Shown: piece by piece, positions 43,452 through 51,905 of the stretch | Layout of the letters: the number at the start of each line of letters is the position of its first letter | Position numbering within the stretch: position 1 is the first letter of the stretch | Assembly: GCA_949290355.1 (NCBI GenBank) | Contig: CASERN010000011.1 | Span: 186,001 to 250,000, forward strand | Source of the DNA: an uncultured bacterium | Lineage (GTDB): Bacteria; Cyanobacteriota; Vampirovibrionia; Gastranaerophilales; Gastranaerophilaceae | Direction: 5' to 3' | Length of the DNA: 64,000 bases | Position numbers and translations under genes: made by a program | Notes under the pieces: model-generated | The model's input: the letters and a program-made list of their open reading frames with translations, nothing else | Database searches by the model: none | Told to the model about the DNA's origin: nothing

Positions 43452-43505
43452 TTATTTTTCCCTCTCTTTATGGTAAAATTATAGCAGATAAGGGAAGTTT
43501 TGTAT

Positions 43506-43988
43506 ATGGGAAAAATTAAATTGCCTGATACCATAAAAATGGTTATTACGGATTTTGATGGTGTAGTTACTGACAATTGTGTGTACATAAACGATGATTT
43601 TTCTACATCAAGAAAACTAAATTTTAAAGATATCATGGCTTTTTCGATATTAAAGAAAAATAATTTTAAAATTGGAATTATTTCAGGAGAGAAAAATTCA
43701 GCTATAGAGATTCTTGCAAAGAAATTTGCTATAGAAGAGGTTCATCAAAATATAAGAATAAAAATTGATGTCTTAAAAAATATTGTTGAAAAATATCATT
43801 TAACAAAAGAAGAATTTGTTTATATTGGTGATGACATAAATGATATAGAATGTATGAATTATGCAAAATATAAAATAAGTGTTCCACATGCAGTTGAAAA
43901 AGTAAAGGCTGTTAAGGATATTCAAATTACTCAAAATCAAGCTGGTAATGGAGCATTTAGAGAGGTGGCAGATTGTTTGATTCCGTAA
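43506..43988 (+). CDS. kdsC: 3-deoxy-D-manno-octulosonate 8-phosphate phosphatase KdsC
   Basis: A small HAD phosphatase that makes free Kdo for lipopolysaccharide. The product (160 residues) has the nucleophile motif VITDFDGVVTDN, the IISGEKNSAIEILAKKF segment and the metal site YIGDDINDIECMNYA, ending in GNGAFREVAD, which is typical of KdsC rather than other HAD enzymes. Start at 43506 after AGGGAAG. Its end overlaps the next TPR gene by 16 bases. It implies an outer membrane with Kdo-type glycolipid. Confidence 0.9.
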   Translation: MGKIKLPDTIKMVITDFDGVVTDNCVYINDDFSTSRKLNFKDIMAFSILKKNNFKIGIISGEKNSAIEILAKKFAIEEVHQNIRIKIDVLKNIVEKYHLTKEEFVYIGDDINDIECMNYAKYKISVPHAVEKVKAVKDIQITQNQAGNGAFREVADCLIP

Positions 43989-45466
43989 AAAAAATAATTG
44001 AAAAAATAAAGAAAATAAACAGTAATATCGATAAATATAAAAAAGATACAGTTGTCCAATCTTTGCCATCTTATACTTATGTAAATAGAGCTAAAAAACT
44101 AATTGAGGAAAGCAAGTATGAAGAAGCAAAAGAAGTTTTGCAAAAGGCGCTTGCCTTGCCTCAACAAGATCCATTGGTATACAAGTATTTAGGTGCTGTT
44201 TATGAAAAGCTTGGCGATAACGAAGAAGCTTTGAAAAATTACCAAATTTCAGCCGATCTATCTCCTCAAGACAAAGTTATTTGGCAGCGATTAGGCTTTT
44301 CATTAATATCTTCTGGAAAATTTGAGCAGGCGGAAAAATCTTTTGATAACGCAAATAAAATTCAAGCAGGAAATTCCGACACCTTTACTGGTTGGGGAAT
44401 GGCTTTGATGAAACAAAAAAAATATGCAGAAGCCAGAGAAAAGTTTTCTGAAGCTGCAAAATTTAACAAATATAATTTTGTTGCGGTATTTTTATGTGCA
44501 GTAGCAGAGATAAAATTAGAAATGTATGATAAGGCAGAAATGAAATTAACATTTTTGGCAAATGTATGCCCTAATGCTAATAATACATTTGAATTTGCAA
44601 GGTTGAAAGCTATAAAAAATGATTATGAAAGTGCAATACATTATGCATTAAAATCTTTGGATTTCAATGAAAAAATGCTTTCTGCATATATATTGTTGGG
44701 ACAATTATATGCTGCTCGTTTTGATATGGAAAATTCTTTGAAGTATTTTGAAATAGCAGAACAAAAAGATTTGCAATCTTTTGATTTGTACTTGGAATGG
44801 GGTAAGGTTCTTGAAAAATTTGAACAATTTTCAGAGGCTAAGACTAAATTATCTAAAGCTATGGAGATTTCTCCGGAGAATATAAAAGTCATGGCTTGTT
44901 TAGGACTTTCTTTAGTCAATCAAAAAGAATTTGAAGAAGCAAGGCCTCTTTTGGAAAAAGTCTTGGAAAAAGACCCCGAAAATTTGATTACAAAACAAGC
45001 TCTTGGTATTATAGCTTATGAAAATAATGAAATAGAAAAAGCTATGGCTTTTTTCAGAAGTAATGATGAAGATTCAATAAATTGTTGTTATATGGCAAAA
45101 TGTTATGAAAAATTAAAAAATGATACGAAAGTAAGGGAGTATTACGAATCAGCTTTATTGCACAACCCTAAATCAATAAAAGTTTTTTCGGATTATTCAA
45201 AATATTTAATAGGGCAAAATGACTATCAAGAGGCTCAAAGGAAGCTTCGTAAAGCTTTGAAAGTATTTCCTGATGATGTTAAATTTTTAAATTTAATGTT
45301 TTATGTAAGTTACATACTTGTCAAAGAAAACCTTTGTGATTATAATGTAAAAGAAACAATTGCAATTGCGCAAAAAGTTGAAACTATTGCCCCGGGCGCA
45401 TTTGAATACCCCGAGCAGAAAGCGGAGTTGGAAGCTGTTTTACAGAAAAATCCAGAAAGTGAATAA
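43973..45466 (+). CDS. TPR-repeat protein (497 residues)
   Basis: After a short basic N-terminus the protein is made of about eleven TPR units (for example PLVYKYLGAVYEKLGDNEEALKNY and KVMACLGLSLVNQKEFEEA). No signal peptide or membrane helix is seen. TTG start inside the end of kdsC, with AGAGG 7 bases upstream. It lies between kdsC and aspartokinase in one operon; a scaffold for envelope assembly is a guess from position only. Confidence 0.75.
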   Translation: MFDSVKKIIEKIKKINSNIDKYKKDTVVQSLPSYTYVNRAKKLIEESKYEEAKEVLQKALALPQQDPLVYKYLGAVYEKLGDNEEALKNYQISADLSPQDKVIWQRLGFSLISSGKFEQAEKSFDNANKIQAGNSDTFTGWGMALMKQKKYAEAREKFSEAAKFNKYNFVAVFLCAVAEIKLEMYDKAEMKLTFLANVCPNANNTFEFARLKAIKNDYESAIHYALKSLDFNEKMLSAYILLGQLYAARFDMENSLKYFEIAEQKDLQSFDLYLEWGKVLEKFEQFSEAKTKLSKAMEISPENIKVMACLGLSLVNQKEFEEARPLLEKVLEKDPENLITKQALGIIAYENNEIEKAMAFFRSNDEDSINCCYMAKCYEKLKNDTKVREYYESALLHNPKSIKVFSDYSKYLIGQNDYQEAQRKLRKALKVFPDDVKFLNLMFYVSYILVKENLCDYNVKETIAIAQKVETIAPGAFEYPEQKAELEAVLQKNPESE

Positions 45467-45468
45467 CA

Positions 45469-46737
45469 TTGAGAAAGATTATCGTTCAAAAATTTGGTGG
45501 AACATCAGTAGCAGATACTGACAAGATTAAAAATGTAGCCAAAACAGTAATTAAAGAAAAAGAAAATGGAAATGATGTAGTAGTTGTTGTTTCTGCTATG
45601 GGGCATACAACGGACTATTTAGTGAAAATGGCAAAGGATTTGAGCCCAAATCCTTCTGGTAGAGAAATGGATATGCTTCTGTCTACAGGAGAAGGAGTTT
45701 CAATAGCTCTTTTAGCAATGGCTATTCAGGCTCAAGGGTATGATGCTGTGAGCTTTAATGCTATGCAAATAGGTATAATGACAGAAAATGTTCATTCAAA
45801 AGCAAGAATTATTGATATTAAGACTGATAAACTTAGAGAAAATCTAAAACAAGGTAAAATTATTGTTGTTGCAGGATTTCAAGGAGTTACAGAAGATGGA
45901 GAGATTACAACTTTGGGCAGAGGTGGCTCTGATACATCAGCTGTAGCTTTAGCAGCAGCTTTGAATGCTGAAAGATGTGATATATATACTGATGTGGAAG
46001 GAGTTTATACAACAGATCCAAGAATTGTTCCTAACGCATCAAGACTTGATGAAATTTCTTATGAAGAGATGTTAGAACTCGCTCATGCTGGAGCAAATGT
46101 CCTTCATCCTCGCAGTGTTGAAACTGCAAAACAATTTAACGTTCCAATGAGAGTAAGAAGCAGTTTCAAATTGGACAATTTGGGTACTTTAATACTAGGA
46201 GTTGATAAAATGGAAATTTATAAACCAGTTGCAGGCGTAGCAGCAGATTTATCTCAAGCAAGAATTGTTGTTTGTGATGTGCCTGATAAACCGGGTGTAG
46301 CTGCAAAACTGTTTGGAAAATTGGCGTCAGAAAACATATCTGTTGATATGATTATCCAATCTTATGCAAGAAAAGTTTCTAATACAAATGACATTGCTTT
46401 TACAGTCGATGAGTCCGATTTGGATAAGACAGTTGCTGCCTTAGATTCATTGAAAGCGGAAATAGGTGCTAGTGGTGATATTCAAGTTGATAAAAATATT
46501 GCAAAGGTTTCAATTGTTGGAGCAGGAATGATCGATAGACCAGGTGTCGCATCAACTATGTTTGAGACGCTAGCAGAACAGGGAATTAATATCCGTATGA
46601 TTTCGACAAGTGAAATTAAAATCAGTTGTTTAGTAGATAAAGATCAAGCGAAATTTGCAGTTAAAGCATTGCATAAAGTATTTGATCTAGAAAGTGAAGA
46701 AATAGCTGAAGTAAAAGGTGATTTGCCAAACATTTAG
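45469..46737 (+). CDS. lysC: Aspartokinase with two ACT domains
   Basis: First step of the lysine, threonine and methionine pathways. The 422-residue product has VQKFGGTSVAD, VVVVSAMGHTTDYLV, TLGRGGSDTSAVALAAAL and YTDVEGVYTTDPR. Two ACT regulatory domains follow (from about 265: VCDVPDKPGVAAKLFGKLA; from about 345: IVGAGMIDRPGVASTMFETL), as in lysine- or threonine-inhibited enzymes. TTG start 3 bases after the TPR gene's stop. Confidence 0.96.
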   Translation: MRKIIVQKFGGTSVADTDKIKNVAKTVIKEKENGNDVVVVVSAMGHTTDYLVKMAKDLSPNPSGREMDMLLSTGEGVSIALLAMAIQAQGYDAVSFNAMQIGIMTENVHSKARIIDIKTDKLRENLKQGKIIVVAGFQGVTEDGEITTLGRGGSDTSAVALAAALNAERCDIYTDVEGVYTTDPRIVPNASRLDEISYEEMLELAHAGANVLHPRSVETAKQFNVPMRVRSSFKLDNLGTLILGVDKMEIYKPVAGVAADLSQARIVVCDVPDKPGVAAKLFGKLASENISVDMIIQSYARKVSNTNDIAFTVDESDLDKTVAALDSLKAEIGASGDIQVDKNIAKVSIVGAGMIDRPGVASTMFETLAEQGINIRMISTSEIKISCLVDKDQAKFAVKALHKVFDLESEEIAEVKGDLPNI

Positions 46738-46753
46738 TTAAATAGATTTTCTT

Positions 46754-46790
46754 AAAAAGCAGTCTGTATATTTATACAGGCTGCTTTTTT
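46754..46790 (+). terminator. Terminator after aspartokinase
   Basis: A 15-base-pair stem (AAAAAGCAGTCTGTA with TACAGGCTGCTTTTT, one G-U pair) with a 6-base loop and a T run. Confidence 0.92.
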
Positions 46791-47087
46791 ATATAAAAAA
46801 AAGGAGCATGCTTTTTTGTGAAAGGCTGCTCCTATTGGAATTAAGAATAGCTGGAAGTATGAAAAAGATTTAACAATTATATTAAAGATAATAAGTGTTT
46901 ATTTTACAATTACCCATTATGGTAAATATTTATTAATCACTTGTATAATAAAAAAAATAATAAATTATCCATGCTTCTATATAAAAAAACAAAAACAAAA
47001 AAGATTAAGTGTATAAATACCACTTTATCTTAAAATTATTGATATATAAGGGTTTTCAGTATTCTTAATAATTCTTTATACAAAGAC
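46791..47087. other. AT-rich intergenic stretch without a credible gene
   Basis: No reading frame with a ribosome site was found on either strand. AGGAGCA and TGCTCCT near 46802-46834 can pair across 18 bases. The rest is low-complexity A and T leading to the promoter at 47088. Confidence 0.5.
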
Positions 47088-47152
47088 TTGACAAAACATT
47101 TTTTATAGTTTATAGTAAAAGTGTTAAATGAAGTGTTAAAAAAACACTTAAT
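47088..47152 (+). promoter_or_regulatory. Strong promoter with repeated AGTGTT/AACACT elements
   Basis: TTGACA (47088-47093) and TATAGT (47111-47116) are 17 bases apart, the best sigma-70 match in the window. Just downstream AGTGTTAAA occurs twice and is followed by AACACTT, so a 7-base inverted repeat around A-rich sequence covers the start of transcription and early leader. GAGAGGAGG follows before the ATG at 47181. Confidence 0.6.
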
Positions 47153-47180
47153 AAGAAAAACCTCACGAGAGGAGGACGAA

Positions 47181-47468
47181 ATGATTACAATAAATCCAGT
47201 AAAATTAAATACAATGAAAACAGTTACTTTTGGTGAAGGTAACTTGAATAACATAACCCCAAGCGTAGCGATTTTATCGTTACAAAATCCAAATGCGAAA
47301 ATTAATTTTGAGAATGACCTTAACCGTACTCAAAGAGCGGATATGGTTCAAAATCCAAATATGCTTAACGCTTTAGGTGCTAAGCTTCGCAAGACTTATA
47401 ATATACTATTTTCACCTGATTACGACAGAGCAAGCAAAAGCCCAAAACATATTTCTTTCTTAGGTTAG
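47181..47468 (+). CDS. Small protein of unknown function (95 residues)
   Basis: The ATG at 47181 has an ideal GGAGG site; an upstream in-frame GTG would run through the promoter leader and is rejected. The product is polar, with VKLNTMKTVTFGEGN near the start and KHISFLG at the very end. Short motifs of the form hydrophobic-S/T-F-x-G also occur near the N-termini of the unknown proteins at 7201-9570 and, less clearly, 28922-30073. No membrane segment. The promoter suggests high or regulated expression. Confidence 0.6.
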   Translation: MITINPVKLNTMKTVTFGEGNLNNITPSVAILSLQNPNAKINFENDLNRTQRADMVQNPNMLNALGAKLRKTYNILFSPDYDRASKSPKHISFLG

Positions 47469-47556
47469 TTTGAAATTGTTTTTCTGCCGTAAATTTACCC
47501 CACAAAACTTGCTTCATTGATTATAACCATGTTGCTAAGTATTTATTTAATAATTT

Positions 47557-47594
47557 AGAATATCCTTTCTGTATAAAAACAGAAAGGATATTCT
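47557..47594 (+). promoter_or_regulatory. Perfect 16-bp hairpin covering the rhodanese ribosome site
   Basis: AGAATATCCTTTCTGT (47557-47572) and ACAGAAAGGATATTCT (47579-47594) are exact complements around ATAAAA. The right arm holds AAAGGA, the only candidate ribosome site, and ends 3 bases before the ATG at 47598. No T run follows, so it is not a terminator. Either an RNA switch on translation or a dyad DNA operator fits. Confidence 0.75.
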
Positions 47595-47597
47595 ATT

Positions 47598-47981
47598 ATG
47601 AATGAAAAAATTAAAGAACTGCGTTTTAACACAGATAAGGCACAATGCTTTTTTAGAAAATTAGTAGCTTTTACAATCGGACCAATTGAGTTGAAATCTC
47701 TTTTAGAGGAAGGAAATGTAAAACTTTTAGATGTTAGACGACCTGAGGATTATAATATTGCTCATATTCCTCAAGCAATAAATATTCCTGAGTGTGAGCT
47801 TGCTGATAATTTACAAAAACTTTCTAAGGAAGAAGTTACTGTCGTGTATAGCTATAACGCTCAGTGCCATTTGTCGATTAAAGCTTGTCTGCTAATAGCA
47901 GAATATGGGTATCCAGTAATGCTTTTAGAAGGTGGCTTTAAAACTTGGAATGAGGATTTCCGCTTTGCGGTCTCTTCATAA
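47598..47981 (+). CDS. Rhodanese-domain protein (127 residues)
   Basis: Rhodanese domains carry sulfur on a cysteine as a persulfide. After a 30-residue N-terminal helix the domain shows GPIELKSLLEE, LLDVRRPEDYNIAHIPQAINIP, then the active loop VVYSYNAQCHLSIKAC and MLLEGGFKTW. The loop's usual first Cys is replaced by Ser-Tyr; the Cys two turns later (AQC) remains, as in some single-domain relatives, so activity is uncertain. Translation is probably controlled by the hairpin that hides its ribosome site. Confidence 0.85.
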   Translation: MNEKIKELRFNTDKAQCFFRKLVAFTIGPIELKSLLEEGNVKLLDVRRPEDYNIAHIPQAINIPECELADNLQKLSKEEVTVVYSYNAQCHLSIKACLLIAEYGYPVMLLEGGFKTWNEDFRFAVSS

Positions 47982-48022
47982 TTAATAATTTTTCAGGGGA
48001 AGAGTTTATCTCTCCCTTGATT

Positions 48023-48724
48023 TTAAATATTTGCTCTACCGTCATTTTTGATTTTATTTATGACGTTTTTGCTGCCTTCTTTTGTTTTCGCAAGTTTAAT
48101 AGCAAAACTTGTGGCTTCACTATCTCTAGCTATTGCTTCTTTCAAACCTACTAATTCATCAAGATTAAGGTTAGAAAATTCTGTATTTTCACTATTTAAG
48201 TATATTTTAAAAAGTTTTTGAGATAGAAAATCAAACCCCGGAAGTCCCATATTTAGTGAGTACCATTTGTAAAATTGATGGTCCATATAGTAAGGATCAA
48301 TTTCGCCATTCCTCATGATGAACATAGGATTAGATTTTAAAGAAATTCCTGCTCCAGTAATTACATTAATATAGAGTGCTTCAAGGCCTTCTAAAGGGGT
48401 GATAAATCCTTCTTCTTCTTTTATTAGTGCTAATAATTTATCAGCATTTTCTATTTTGTAAACTTTTGTTCCTTTACTCTCCACAAATGCTAAAAGTTTT
48501 TCAGGGTTATTGTTGCATGAGTTAACAATGTCTGATACATTTTTCTTTACAAGTTCAATATTTTTTTCTGTTTCTGCTTTTATGGTAATAGTTGTACCGT
48601 GCGAAATAATAGTTTTTGATGTTGAATTAGTGCTTGATGCTTTAAGATGTTTATAAAGCCTTTTTTTGATTGCTTTTTCTTGCATTTGCAATAAAAAATA
48701 TAAAGTTTTTTTGAATATATTCAT
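48023..48724 (-). CDS. Protein of unknown function (233 residues)
   Basis: No family recognised. The N-terminus is an amphipathic basic helix (MNIFKKTLYFLLQMQEKAIK) that might sit on the membrane, followed by a Ser/Thr-rich linker and a mixed alpha-beta body with SNPMFIMRNGEIDPYYMDHQ and LDELVGLKEAIARDSEAT. It is single, convergent with the rhodanese gene, with a weak GC-containing hairpin between the two stops. Confidence 0.55.
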   Translation of the reverse strand: MNIFKKTLYFLLQMQEKAIKKRLYKHLKASSTNSTSKTIISHGTTITIKAETEKNIELVKKNVSDIVNSCNNNPEKLLAFVESKGTKVYKIENADKLLALIKEEEGFITPLEGLEALYINVITGAGISLKSNPMFIMRNGEIDPYYMDHQFYKWYSLNMGLPGFDFLSQKLFKIYLNSENTEFSNLNLDELVGLKEAIARDSEATSFAIKLAKTKEGSKNVINKIKNDGRANI

Positions 48725-48913
48725 AGTATTAATATATTATATTATTTGCAATATGTAAATATTTTTTGTGCAAACTCCATTATTAGTACTACAGATAAAT
48801 ATTTTCTTGTTTTTATCATTTGGCTTATTAATAAAGTAATTTTAAGGACTATAAACGTTAAAAATATTATTTGTGGAAATATTAAATTTGTATAAAGATT
48901 GTAAAAATTACAC

Positions 48914-48942
48914 TTGCTTTTCGAATATCTTTATTTTATAAT
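48914..48942 (+). promoter_or_regulatory. adhE promoter
   Basis: TTGCTT (48914-48919) and TATAAT (48937-48942) are 17 bases apart; transcription would begin near 48949, inside the palindrome at 48947-48964. Confidence 0.65.
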
Positions 48943-48946
48943 GTAA

Positions 48947-48964
48947 TTGTGAAATAAATCACAA
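48947..48964. promoter_or_regulatory. Rex- or CRP-like operator at the adhE transcription start
   Basis: TTGTGAAATAAATCACAA is a near-perfect palindrome (TTGTGA, six bases, TCACAA; AA and TT extend it). It differs at one base from the Rex consensus TTGTGAANNNNTTCACAA and equally matches TGTGA-N6-TCACA of CRP-type proteins. Lying over the transcription start, it suits a repressor such as the NADH sensor Rex, of which adhE is a classic target. Neither regulator gene is in the window. Confidence 0.65.
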
Positions 48965-48985
48965 TTAAAAGGAGATATAAAAACT

Positions 48986-51658
48986 ATGACAACAAAAAGC
49001 AAAAAAACTGTTGAAAACCTTGAAAAGTCTTTGAATAAGTCTTCTTTGGTTGACAACGCTGAACAATTGGAATTGTTAATCGAAAGAGTAAAAAAAGCTC
49101 AAAAGATTTATTCTGCTTTTTCACAAGAAAAAGTAGATGCAATTTTTAAAGCAGCAGCTACAGCTGCAGACAAAGCACGTATTCCTCTAGCAAGAATGGC
49201 TGTTGAAGAAACAGGTATGGGTGTTTTAGAAGATAAAATTATCAAAAATCACTTTGCTGCAGAATACATTTATAACAAACATAAAAACGCAAAAACTTGC
49301 GGAATTATTAAAGAAGATAAAATAAATGGAATTAAAATTGTAGCAGAGCCTTTAGGCGTAATTGCAGGTATTGTACCTACAACAAACCCAACATCTACAG
49401 CAATTTTTAAATCATTAATTGCTTTAAAAACAAGAAACGCAATAATCTTTTCACCACACCCAAGAGCAAAAGAATCAACAATTGCAGCTGCAAAAATCGT
49501 TTTGGAAGCCGCAGTAAAAGCTGGAGCTCCTGAAGATATTATCGGTTGGATTGATACTCCATCAATTGAATTATCAAGCCAATTAATGAAACACAAATCA
49601 ATTTCTTGTATTTTGGCTACAGGTGGTCCTGGTATGGTAACTGCAGCTTATTCATCAGGTAACCCTGCATTAGGTGTAGGTCCTGGTAACGCATCAGCAG
49701 TTATTGATGAAACAGCTGATATTAAAATGGCAGTTTCTTCAATTTTAATGTCAAAGACATTTGATAATGGTATGATTTGTGCTTCAGAACAATCAGTTGT
49801 TGTTGTAGATAAAGTTTATGAAGAAGTTAAAAAAGAATTTATCTATAGAGGTGCATATTTATTGAACCAAGCTGAAGAAAAGAAGATGATAGATCTTCCA
49901 TTTATTGATCCAAAACGTGGAACAGCTCATCCTGATATCGTAGGTCAAAGTGCTTATAAAATTGCAAAATTGTCAGGGTTTGATATTCCGGAAACTTCAA
50001 AAATCTTGTTAGCAGAAAGACCTTCTGTAGATTGGGAAGATCCATTCTCAAGAGAAAAATTATCACCAATCTTAACAATGTATAGAGCAAAAGATTTTGA
50101 AGAAGCTACAGAAATGGCTTATGAACTAGTATCAAAAGGCGGAGCAGGACACAGTGCAGATCTTTACACAGATACTCGTTGCCAAGAAAGAGTTGACAAG
50201 TTTGCTGAAAAAATGCCTGCTTGCCGTGTATTAATCAATTCACCTTCAGCATTAGGTGGCATCGGCGATTTATATAACTTCAAGTTAGAACCATCATTAT
50301 CTTTAGGTTGTGGTTCTTGGGGTAAAAACGCTATCTCCGGAAACATCGGAGTTGAAAATTTATTGAACTACAAAACAGTTGCTGAAAGGAGAGAAAATAT
50401 GCTCTGGTTCAAAGTTCCACCAAAAGTTTACTTCAAAAGAGGTGCTGTTGATTTAGCTCTTCGTGAACTTCAAGGTAAAAAACGTGCATTTATCGTTACA
50501 GACAGATTCTTATTTAATTCAGGCGCTGTTGACAGTATCGTAAATGTTTTGGATGAAGTAGGTATTGATCATGAAATCTTCTTTGATGTAAAACCTGATC
50601 CAACATTATCAACAATTAATCAAGCAATGGAAATTATCAGACCTTATGAACCTGATGTAATTATTGCATTAGGTGGAGGTTCTCCAATGGATGCTGCTAA
50701 GATTATGTGGTTATTATATGAACAACCTGATACAGTATTTGAAGATATTGCTATGAGATTCTTAGATATCAGAAAGAGAATTTGCAGAATTCCTGATTTG
50801 GGTAAAAAAGCTACTATGGTTGCAATCCCAACAACATCAGGTACAGGTTCTGAAGTTACTCCATTCGCAATCATTACTGATGATGAATCTCATGTAAAAT
50901 ATGCAATTGCAGATTATGCATTGACTCCAAATATGGCTATCATTGATCCTAATTTTGTAGACGGTATGCCAAAAGGTTTGACTGCTGCTTCTGGTATTGA
51001 TGCTTTAGTACACGCTACAGAAGCTTACGTATCAGCAATGGCTACAAACTTTACAAATTCAAATGCATTGGAAGCTGCAAAATTAATCTTCAGATATTTA
51101 GAAAGATCTTATACAGAAGGAGCAAACGATCCTATTGCAAGAGAAAAAATGCACTATGCAGCAACTATTGCAGGTATGGCATTTGCTAACTCATTCCTTG
51201 GTTTGTGCCACTCAATGGCTCACAAGTTAGGAGCTATGTTCCATGTACCTCACGGAGTTGCTAACGCATTGTTATTTAGACAAGTAATTAAATATAACGC
51301 AGTTGATTGTCCTAAAAAACAATGTATCTTCCCTCAATATAAGTTCCCTAATGCAAAAGCAAAATATGGACAAATTGCTGATGAACTTGGCTTGGGCGGT
51401 AAAAATGATGATGAAAAAGTTGAATTATACATCAAGGCTATTGAAGGTTTGATGAAAGCTACAAACTTACCGTTCTCTATTAAGGAATTCGGTATTTCTG
51501 AAGCTGACTTCAATGCTAAATTAGATGAAATGGTTGAACTTGCATTTGATGATCAATGTACAGGTGCTAACCCAGCTTATCCATTGATGGAAGACATCAA
51601 AGCTATATACAAAGATGCTTATAATGGTATTGTAAGAGATTATTATCCTGCAAAATAG
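48986..51658 (+). CDS. adhE: Bifunctional acetaldehyde-CoA/alcohol dehydrogenase AdhE
   Basis: AdhE reduces acetyl-CoA to ethanol through acetaldehyde and regenerates NAD in fermentation. The 890-residue product has the N-terminal aldehyde dehydrogenase half (VAEPLGVIAGIVPTTNPTST; catalytic Cys in NGMICASEQSVVV) and the C-terminal iron alcohol dehydrogenase half (IALGGGSPMDAAKI, PTTSGTGSEVTPFAII, metal histidines in LCHSMAHKLGAMFHVPHGVAN). The length matches the family, and the protein would form the filaments known as spirosomes. AAGGAG precedes the ATG. Single gene with promoter, palindromic operator and terminator. Confidence 0.97.
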   Translation: MTTKSKKTVENLEKSLNKSSLVDNAEQLELLIERVKKAQKIYSAFSQEKVDAIFKAAATAADKARIPLARMAVEETGMGVLEDKIIKNHFAAEYIYNKHKNAKTCGIIKEDKINGIKIVAEPLGVIAGIVPTTNPTSTAIFKSLIALKTRNAIIFSPHPRAKESTIAAAKIVLEAAVKAGAPEDIIGWIDTPSIELSSQLMKHKSISCILATGGPGMVTAAYSSGNPALGVGPGNASAVIDETADIKMAVSSILMSKTFDNGMICASEQSVVVVDKVYEEVKKEFIYRGAYLLNQAEEKKMIDLPFIDPKRGTAHPDIVGQSAYKIAKLSGFDIPETSKILLAERPSVDWEDPFSREKLSPILTMYRAKDFEEATEMAYELVSKGGAGHSADLYTDTRCQERVDKFAEKMPACRVLINSPSALGGIGDLYNFKLEPSLSLGCGSWGKNAISGNIGVENLLNYKTVAERRENMLWFKVPPKVYFKRGAVDLALRELQGKKRAFIVTDRFLFNSGAVDSIVNVLDEVGIDHEIFFDVKPDPTLSTINQAMEIIRPYEPDVIIALGGGSPMDAAKIMWLLYEQPDTVFEDIAMRFLDIRKRICRIPDLGKKATMVAIPTTSGTGSEVTPFAIITDDESHVKYAIADYALTPNMAIIDPNFVDGMPKGLTAASGIDALVHATEAYVSAMATNFTNSNALEAAKLIFRYLERSYTEGANDPIAREKMHYAATIAGMAFANSFLGLCHSMAHKLGAMFHVPHGVANALLFRQVIKYNAVDCPKKQCIFPQYKFPNAKAKYGQIADELGLGGKNDDEKVELYIKAIEGLMKATNLPFSIKEFGISEADFNAKLDEMVELAFDDQCTGANPAYPLMEDIKAIYKDAYNGIVRDYYPAK

Positions 51659-51681
51659 TTCTTGTAAGCAGTTAAATTAAT

Positions 51682-51720
51682 AAAAAGGGAAATAATCTAT
51701 AATGATTATTTCCCTTTTTT
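51682..51720 (+). terminator. Terminator after adhE
   Basis: A 16-base-pair perfect stem (AAAAAGGGAAATAATC and its complement) around TATAAT, with a T run. Confidence 0.93.
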
Positions 51721-51742
51721 TGTATATAACCGTTTTATTAAC

Positions 51743-51771
51743 TTGACTTTTTATTATGTATTTCGTATTAT
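51743..51771 (+). promoter_or_regulatory. tRNA-Cys promoter
   Basis: TTGACT (51743-51748) and TATTAT (51766-51771) are 17 bases apart and end 13 bases before the tRNA. Confidence 0.65.
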
Positions 51772-51784
51772 AAAAGAACGAGAC

Positions 51785-51856
51785 GGCGACATGGCCAAGT
51801 GGTAAGGCAGGAGCCTGCAAAGCTCTTATCCCCCAGTTCGAATCTGGGTGTCGCCT
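51785..51856 (+). tRNA. tRNA-Cys (GCA)
   Basis: Acceptor stem GGCGACA pairs with TGTCGCC; D arm, anticodon loop CTGCAAA giving GCA, and the T arm with GTTCGAATC are all present. The discriminator base is T and CCA is not encoded. A T run directly follows. Confidence 0.95.
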
Positions 51857-51905
51857 TTTTTTATTGCCTATTGACATATTTTTTATATACTGATAAACTT
51901 TTCTT

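Noticed and set aside
46791-47087. Small RNA or hidden gene in the gap after aspartokinase
   Set aside because: Apart from one weak pairing and AT-rich runs nothing supports a transcript; no frame has a ribosome site.
47981-48022. Terminator between the rhodanese and the 48023 gene
   Set aside because: The GGGAAGAG/CTCTCCC pairing is bulged and no T run follows, so it is too weak to annotate.
49270-49596. Minus-strand frame inside adhE
   Set aside because: Antisense of a highly conserved coding region; no start signals.
51677-51877. Minus-strand frame across the adhE terminator and tRNA-Cys
   Set aside because: It runs through a terminator and a well-folded tRNA; its protein-like sequence is an artefact of the tRNA complement.
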